Positions 36,241 to 64,000 of a DNA stretch of 64,000 bases are shown in pieces. The position numbers were made by a program, and so were the translations under genes. A model generated the notes under the pieces. It was not told where the DNA came from, searched no databases, and saw only the letters and a program-made list of their open reading frames with translations. This DNA comes from Luscinia megarhynchos (lineage: Eukaryota > Chordata > Aves > Passeriformes > Turdidae): the NCBI GenBank assembly GCA_034336665.1, contig JAPFBE010000003.1:64399352-64463351 (forward strand), in the 5' to 3' direction. How positions within the stretch are numbered: position 1 is the stretch's first letter; each line of letters opens with the position of its first letter.

Positions 36241-39200
36241 CAACTGCATTAGTGGAAACTCATCAGCATGTTGGGCTGCACAGGCATTCAGCTGAGGTGT
36301 GATGTGAGTCTTCCCTGACACAATGGATCCTTTTTACATTAGGCAAAATCTAAACTTCACAAAATCTTTCCATAGTGGAGATGTCAGCATGTTGGCATAA
36401 GACAAAGAGGAGGGCATGTTTAATTTCCATGAGCTCTGGAACCCCTCTTGTTGACTTCATCAGGACCTGGCTGCAGTTAGGAAATTGTAAGTCCACAATT
36501 GTGGTGGACTTTTCTCTGTTCTTGATGTGTCCAGCTCTTTAGTACCACAGTAGAAGTTACTGAAGTGAAGCTCCTGGAGCAATGCGTTTCTCCTGTTCAC
36601 CTGAGGACCTACAGACTGTTTCTACACTGGAAGGTGAAAAATGGGCATAGGAGGAGGAGAAAATACCCCAGTCCCTTCCACTCCATGTCCATTTTGCTGG
36701 CTCTTAGTCTTGCAGTCATTCAGACTTGAGGTGCCTCATCTCACACAGCATTAGCTGTATGCAGTGCCTGATTTTGCTATTTTTTTGTCTAGATATTTAC
36801 CTTTAGGCAGAATGGTCCATGCCATGTACACACATATTTTTGTCAAATACATATTTAGGGACTTGGGGATGAGTAGGTCAGATGAGTGTCAGAAATTTAT
36901 GTTTATGTGGCCATGTAAACTCTACTGAAAGACTGCTTCTACACTAACAAATTAAACATGCCTTATACTCTTCTTGGCCTTGAGGCTTACTTCTGTGCAA
37001 TGGTTGTCTCACCCTCCAAAACATGGTGGCTCTATGCTGACTTATTTTTAGGAGTGACCCCTGTTCCCTCCTAACTCTTGAACTATGCACAAGAGTGGTT
37101 TGGAGGAGTGCTGCTGGCACAGACCGAAGCCATTCCAGATGCTGTGGTAATAACATGCTACAGGTGCTAAAGTTCCTGTGCCCAGAGATGTTTGCCACTG
37201 CTGTTGTGCCTCAGCAATAGTAGACAACCCTATGTTTAGGGAGAATGGAGCCTGTGAACTGGGCTGATGTGTTTCCAGTCCCACCTTCTCCCAAAGGCCA
37301 CAGAAACAAAAGGGTGAGTCCATGCTCACTTCCCATATGTCTTCTACCTCTTCCATAAATCAAGTTTCAGATCTTAGGCTAAACTCAGTGATGGAATAAA
37401 GATTTACAGCATGGAAGACTGACTGTTCTTCGTGCTGATTGGTCACTTAGCTGACAGATAGACAAAGCATTCCTTGTGGTCCCAGAGGAAGGAATCGTGT
37501 TAAGAATGTATCCTGAAAGATGCCTGACTCATCCTCATGATAGCACATCATATTGTCACTGAGGGAGATAGAGTTGACCAGGCCAGAGCTTCCATCATCC
37601 TATAATGGACCTGTGCTGGGAATATGGATCAAAAATGTAACGCTTCCCTCCCCCCTGCCACTCTAAACTGCATCAAGCATCAAGAAACCAAAAGGATCAT
37701 CAGCACAGAAAATACAGCAGGTGTGGGTTTGAAACATTCCAGCTGGGTAGGCAAGTTGCCTGTCACCAAAGCTGTACAGCTTAAGCAACTGCTGTCTTGA
37801 AAGACTGTTAAAATCAAACTGTGAATTGACATCTCTGTTGTTGCAGCCCTGGAGCAGAGTGGCTGCCTCGCTATTTCACAATGGAGAATCTGAGCTTAGC
37901 AACAGGAGGCTTAGTCTGCTGAATAGTGTGCAGTATTATATAATTTAATAACATTAAACTAGGAGGCTCTGATAATATTATTTGAAAGCTGTTTAGTTTA
38001 TTTAATACCATTTATATTTTATATGTCAGTTGAATTTGGGGGAAAAAGATTTTAGAAGAAGCTGGGGGGAGTGCGGTAGGAAATTGTGCAATGTACTTAT
38101 CTGAGCCTGCATCACATGGTCTGCAAAGCACAGCTTTTGCTTTTATACACATACTCTTGGCGACTCTCCCACTAGCAACAATAGTGCTCAGACTCATACT
38201 GATGTCACTGTTGAGTTATTTAATTTGACTGAACGAGATTAATGTGTTTATTTAAAACCTTGGTCAAAATGGAAAAGAAAATCTCGGGACAATACTTTCA
38301 TGTGAACATGTATGTTTTCACATCTGATGATTGTAATGTTGCATTAACTTATCAGGAGCAGTTGTTTACACATGCCAATGCCCAGGAGACCCCCTCAGAT
38401 AAGAAGTGTGAGCCGTTTTCCCTCTCAGCATAGAGCAGAGACTTCTACACTGCTACTGCTCCAGCTTTCCTTGCCATCCCAGGCTTTCCTTGCTTCCTGT
38501 TGCTGCTTTTAGGTTGATGCACAGTGATCCCAGCATTGTTTTATTTTCTCGTGTGAGGATGGTGCCGCCAGGCAATGACAGCAGTGGATCCTCCACAGGC
38601 TCTCACCAGGGCAGGGAGGGCAGATACCTCCACTGCACAGGATGCCTGGGTGGGGCTGGCACTGGGCATGTAGGCTGAGCCTGCTCCTGCAAAGGCTGGA
38701 GCCTTCCTGCCTAAATTTTATCCACATTATATTTTACAAACAGATTGAGATGTTTTTGTTTTTCTATGTGATAAATCACTCTGACTTTACTTCATTCTCA
38801 TGTGTACCCTCTAAGTGTTTGGAATAGGGTTTGGTTTTGTCTAGAGGCATTAGTAACTATGTAGTTAGATACTCCAGGTCATTCGACTTTTACTAATATA
38901 GAGCAGGAAAAAAAGTCTAGACTCTGAAGTTTCTTTTTGTATGGTGGTGCAGGTTTCCACAGTTCCATGGAACTGATCTTTGGCTGATGCAGAGCACAAG
39001 CGAGGGGGTTTCTGCCATACTCTTGACATTTGAGGACAAATGGACACACACAGAAGTTGATAATGTAGAAATTGCATAAGCCAGAGCTCAGTGCTCTGGT
39101 GGGTGCCTGAAGAAAGGTGTGCCTGTTCTGCCTTCCAGTTTTGTAGTTCCTCTGTGCATATTTTCATGGTGCTTGGCACATGAAAGTCTTGGGGAGAAGC

Positions 39201-40795
39201 AGCTGCTGCTGCCAAAGGGTTGCTTCCATGATTTCTCCTCTGTGGGGCCAAGTGCTTCCATCCTCCTAGTGCAGTGGAAGGCTTTTGGGATTTTGAGCCC
39301 CTTCCCCCACCACTGCTGCTGTTGTGGAGGAAGGGAAAAGGCTTATTATGTTTCCATGTATCTGCATTTCTCAGGTTGATGGGCATCTGAAAGGGTAATG
39401 CAGTGGGGCATAGGGATGGGCATGAGAGCAAAACAGAAGAGCTGAGAGAAAAACAGCCCTAGGCAGTCCTTGGTCCTCAGTAAACAGCAGAGCCTGTCCA
39501 AGAGGCTGTGCTGCCCTGGGCCATGAGTGCTCACACTGCAGTGTGCTGCAGAGCTGCGTGGTGCCGAGGGGATCCGAGAATGCCAAGGACCCAGTCCTTG
39601 GGATTGGCCCCTGTCTCACTGTGCTGTACCTGCGCCTGCACACGGTGTCCCCAGGTGCCCTTTGAACTCTTACAAGAGCCGTGCATTTGAAGAAATTGCA
39701 CAAAAACACGGTTTGTGGAGCTCTGCCGCTCCCTGTGCTGGACAACCTCTCCTCAGTGGCTGCATCTCGGTGGTGCTGAGGACTGAGAGCAGCCTTTGCT
39801 GGTGGGGGCAGAAAGGTCCACAGGGATGGACTAGGGCACTCATGGAGCTGCTTCTCTAGAGGCACCCATTTGGAAGCTGCCCCCATCTCCTGTGCCTTCT
39901 GTGCAGTTCAGACCTTTGGACTTGCCATGCACAATGAAATGTATTTGAGGCAGTAAATAGCTTGACGTACAAGGACATTTTTCCTCAGAGTTCCAGTCAG
40001 TGGATATACGTAATTTTCAGCTAAAATTAGTCTGGCTCCAGCTATATGAAGAAAAAAAAAAATAAGGGAAAACCCTCAGGAACTAAACTCTTTCTGTTGG
40101 ACTTCGTCTAGCAAAAAAACCTCAGGATCCATCCAGCACAAACTGTGTCCAAAAGTCTGTGATTTGGATCCAGAAAGCTGTGAAATGTTGAAAAAAGAGA
40201 AACAGAATGTGTAGGCAAAAAAGGTTCTTCTCTTCCATGTAAGAAAATATAAATAAGTTTAGAGAATACTAGCAAATCTTTCAAAAGCCTTAAATGAAAA
40301 CTAGGAGTAGTTTAAATTAATTTTATAGTTAATATTTTTATAGCTCTTGACAGTACAGGGAGATTGGAGTGGCAGAGAGGGGGTTGAAATCCAGACAATA
40401 TTCTATTCCTTGCTTCCATAAAATTTGATATTACAGATTTATTTTCATAGAAGATGATTGAGCTGAACCTACAGCTACCAGCATATAAAAAGGAGGGTAA
40501 ATTTTCTTTTGTACTAAAAATAATCTTATCCCTGCAACCATTTGCCTGGTGCATTAAACTCTAAACACAAGTTGAAGTGACTGGATACTTAACAATTTCC
40601 ATGGTCCAACTCTAAAATGAGTGGGGTGGGTAGTGGGGAGGAGAGGCTTGGGCCCAAAATAAACATCAAAAACCAAACAGAAAACCGCTGAAAATTAACT
40701 ACACATTTAGAATAATTTCTCTTTCAAAATATTTTATTGAAGGAACAATGGAAATAGTGTGTGAAGCCTAACCATGTATTGTGTTGCTGTTCCAG

Positions 40796-61601
<20,806 letters not shown>

Positions 61602-62530
61602 GAATCATCTCTAGAATTCCCTTAGAATGGATGCTATTGCAGGCAGTGGCTTATAGAATTCCCATGAACAGAAGCTTCTATATGTAGATGTATGTAGATG
61701 TAAATATATCTATACATAGTCTACTACTTTTTTTTTTTTTAAATTTTCATTTTGTGGTTTCTAGTTACTCTGATGCCAGTACAATAAGTTTAGAAATTCA
61801 GGTATAGCATATCTGTTCTCTAGTACAAAATAAGCCAAATTCCTGCAAAAGTGTCAAACATTTCCTGTGAGCATCTTCATTCCCCAGCCAAGCCAGTAAA
61901 TGGTGTAAATTCCCAGCCCTTTCACATGGGTTCAGAAACCTGGCTGTAGCTGTTCCAAGTAGGTGAAATTCACCCCTCTGCAGGCAATCAAAGTGAGATC
62001 TCTGTGCCATTTATATTCATCTTACATCCTGATTTCAAGTCCAGAAGAGGACCTTAGGTGATGCACAGGACTTATGCATAGAGGTGATTTTTATCTAGTG
62101 AAACTGAAGGACTAAACTGCAATTCCAGTCTGTCTCCCTACTGCAGAACATGATGGGAAAACAAATCCTCTGAAGAGCTGAGCACATCGTCTCTCCTGGG
62201 ATTTGGCAGGAGGAGGGAGCCCTTGGGACATGTTCAGCACAGGAACCTTATCTCAGAGCATTCTGGACAATCCAAGTAGTCTGGTACTGTTAACACAGTT
62301 GGGTACTATACAGCTGCACTGAAAAGCAACAAGTTCCTAAGAAAATAATAATAATTGAAAATATATGCCCATTAGCTTTAAAAAAACTAATTAACTTCCA
62401 GTGCTTTTTTGCAAAGTACATACATACTTGCATATGTGTCCAGCATGTAAACTGAATCCTATCCATTCTACAGTAGTGATGTAATTTGTTTTAAAGTTAG
62501 GACTGTCTGTATTCAGACTGCTGTGCTGAT

Positions 62531-62536
62531 ATTAAA
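62531..62536 (+). terminator. SMAD9: Possible variant polyadenylation signal ATTAAA for SMAD9
   Basis: First common hexamer variant downstream of the SMAD9 stop codon, about 930 bp away. It lacks a strong GT-rich downstream element, so use is uncertain. Confidence 0.25.
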
Positions 62537-63515
62537 GGTACACTTAAAAGGGACTTGAACTGTGATTCAGAAAAGGGAAATTAAGTCTGCATTGAAGAAG
62601 CAAATAATTACTTTATCATTCATCTTGGGAACAGGAAGCCCCACACTCAAAGGACGCAATGGGAAGGAGATGGGAGTCAGCCATGTCCATCCCTGTACCG
62701 GGCCAGTCCTTGGGATCTGCCTGCATTGCTCGTGTCTGACTTCAGAGGGCTTCCCTGCCAGCCCCTGCACACATCCCCATGGATGGTCTCATCTTAGATA
62801 CAGCTTCTTCATTTGCTGGGCTTTTGCCTTGCTGCAGAGGATGGTGAGGCAGTGTAAGCCACGAAGAGGTGAAGAGGAATCTGTGTGCAGAACCTTGTCT
62901 GTGTTCCTTCTGTAAGCAGGGAAACTTACTACCCATACCCTAATCCCATCCTTACGAAATGCTGTTCACTTGGAAACCTTTACTGAGAAGATGGGTGAAA
63001 CTCTTACTACATTTTGATGGTCTTTACTTTTGCTGAAGGAGTTGAGTATTATTTCTTTCCAGGCACAACAGTCCACTGAAAATTGTTTTTATTTAAGGGT
63101 CAGAAAGAGTGATAACATTTCCAGTATCATTCCTCCATAGAACACAGTGGATGAATTAGTGGGAAAAATAATGTTCCTCAGAATATTTCTTTTCTTCTCA
63201 CACAACATCTGGTGCCTCACATTCTTCTGCATAATTAAAAGAGGACACCTGAAATCTTCAGCTGTATCACACATGCAAAAGGAAATAACGTGCACTGGAA
63301 AGACAGTGAGTAAACTAACAGTGTTACTTGATTTGAATGCGTCTTCAGCTGCCTGCAGCATTAGCACAGCACAGAAGGATAAACTGTTCTTAAGTTTGAG
63401 CAGTAATAGCAAGGAAATTTATAAGTGTGAAGAGCCCTATTCTGTCACCATTTGATGTCAGCAGTGTCACTGTGAGATAGGAAAAACTTTCCAGTCTCTT
63501 ACAGCAATGAAATCC

Positions 63516-63599
<84 letters not shown>
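63516..63599. repeat. (AAT)28 microsatellite
   Basis: Eighty-four bases of uninterrupted AAT repeat, 28 units. Its length and purity predict high allelic variability. Confidence 0.98.
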
Positions 63600-64000
63600 T
63601 AGATATTCCAGCCATTTACTGCCATTTACTATTTAGCAGACTTTAGAGACATCAGTTTGGAAAAATGCATTTTCCTCAGCTCCCTCTGTTATAAGTGATC
63701 AGATACTGGTAACGTTTTTTAGCATGTTTATTGCCCCTCTTCTCCAGTTGCACCTTTGCTCCAGGATGAGCGCCTTTTGATTTTGCATATTCCTTTTTTT
63801 TTTTTCTTTTTAGCAGCTAAGCACAGAGGAAATCACCTTTATTGTCCAGGATCTAGCTCTGTCCCTTATCCTAGATTCTTCCTTGCCTTTTAGGCTGAAA
63901 TCTCCTTCCCTTTTACTATAGAGAGAAGCCTAGGATTTCCTTTTAGACATTCCCAGCATTGTTATCTTCCTCACAGAGAGCAAAAGGAAATGTTCTGAGG

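Larger units (their letters stand above)
26613..40795 (+). other. SMAD9: SMAD9 intron 1
   Basis: An intron of about 14.2 kb between the exon 1 donor (GTAAGAG at 26613) and a likely acceptor at 40794-40795. It holds the 3' part of the CpG island with a BMP-response-element match at 26893, candidate conserved segments at 27170-27330 and 28130-28930, an A/C-rich low-complexity stretch at 30715-30800, and a CR1 end at 35967-36240. Minus-strand ORFs of 171-188 codons near 38865-39886 lack any recognisable domain. Confidence 0.65.
61602..64000 (+). other. SMAD9: SMAD9 3' UTR and downstream sequence
   Basis: No AATAAA is visible in the first kilobase after the stop. ATTAAA at 62531-62536 is the first variant poly(A) hexamer. 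The human SMAD9 3' UTR is several kilobases long, as I recall, so the end may lie beyond this window. Minor features are a GTAGAT repeat near 61682-61701, a poly-T run at 61730-61740 and the AAT microsatellite at 63516. No further gene is seen. Confidence 0.6.

Noticed and set aside
38865..39886. Minus-strand ORFs of 188 and 171 codons in SMAD9 intron 1
   Set aside because: No recognised domain, composition typical of chance ORFs, and overlapping ORFs on the opposite strand.

Overview
This is ordinary vertebrate nuclear DNA, almost certainly from a bird. The coding exons are short, bounded by GT-AG introns and spread over long introns. The best-preserved interspersed repeats are CR1 LINE 3' ends that match the form I know from birds, especially passerines. 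Two genes are present, both on the + strand. The order ALG5 then SMAD9 matches human chromosome 13q13, where both genes also share one strand.

Layout: bases 1-5690 hold the 3' end of ALG5, with its last two coding exons at 3994-4079 and 5282-5394 and a poly(A) signal at 5664. From about 5690 to 24300 is an intergenic interval with no gene I can support. It carries CR1 remnants, including an old copy with a readable reverse-transcriptase motif at 19512-19565, simple repeats, and stretches that look like conserved non-coding DNA. From about 24900 to 27130 is a CpG island containing the SMAD9 promoter and first, non-coding exon (donor at 26612/26613). It is interrupted by an unusual 0.8-kb minisatellite at 25560-26360.

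SMAD9 (SMAD8) is complete at the coding level. It has six coding exons between 41011 and 61601, all phases and splice sites agree, and the product is 467 residues, the same as my recollection of human SMAD9. It has an MH1 DNA-binding domain, a proline/serine-rich linker, an MH2 domain and the C-terminal SSVS receptor-phosphorylation motif. The 3' UTR runs from 61602 to an undetermined end. A 28-unit AAT microsatellite lies at 63516-63599.

The genes are not known to work together. ALG5 makes dolichyl-phosphate glucose for N-glycan assembly in the ER. SMAD9 carries BMP signals from type I receptors to the nucleus.

I found no novel multi-gene system, mobile gene cassette, CRISPR array or RNA gene. 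The points most worth a second look are regulatory or protein-level: a consensus BMP-response element inside SMAD9 intron 1, a canonical PPxY motif and SMAD1-like PxSP sites in the linker, a frame-neutral 111-bp exon that could be skipped, a short upstream ORF with a weak start context, and the CpG-bearing minisatellite beside the promoter.
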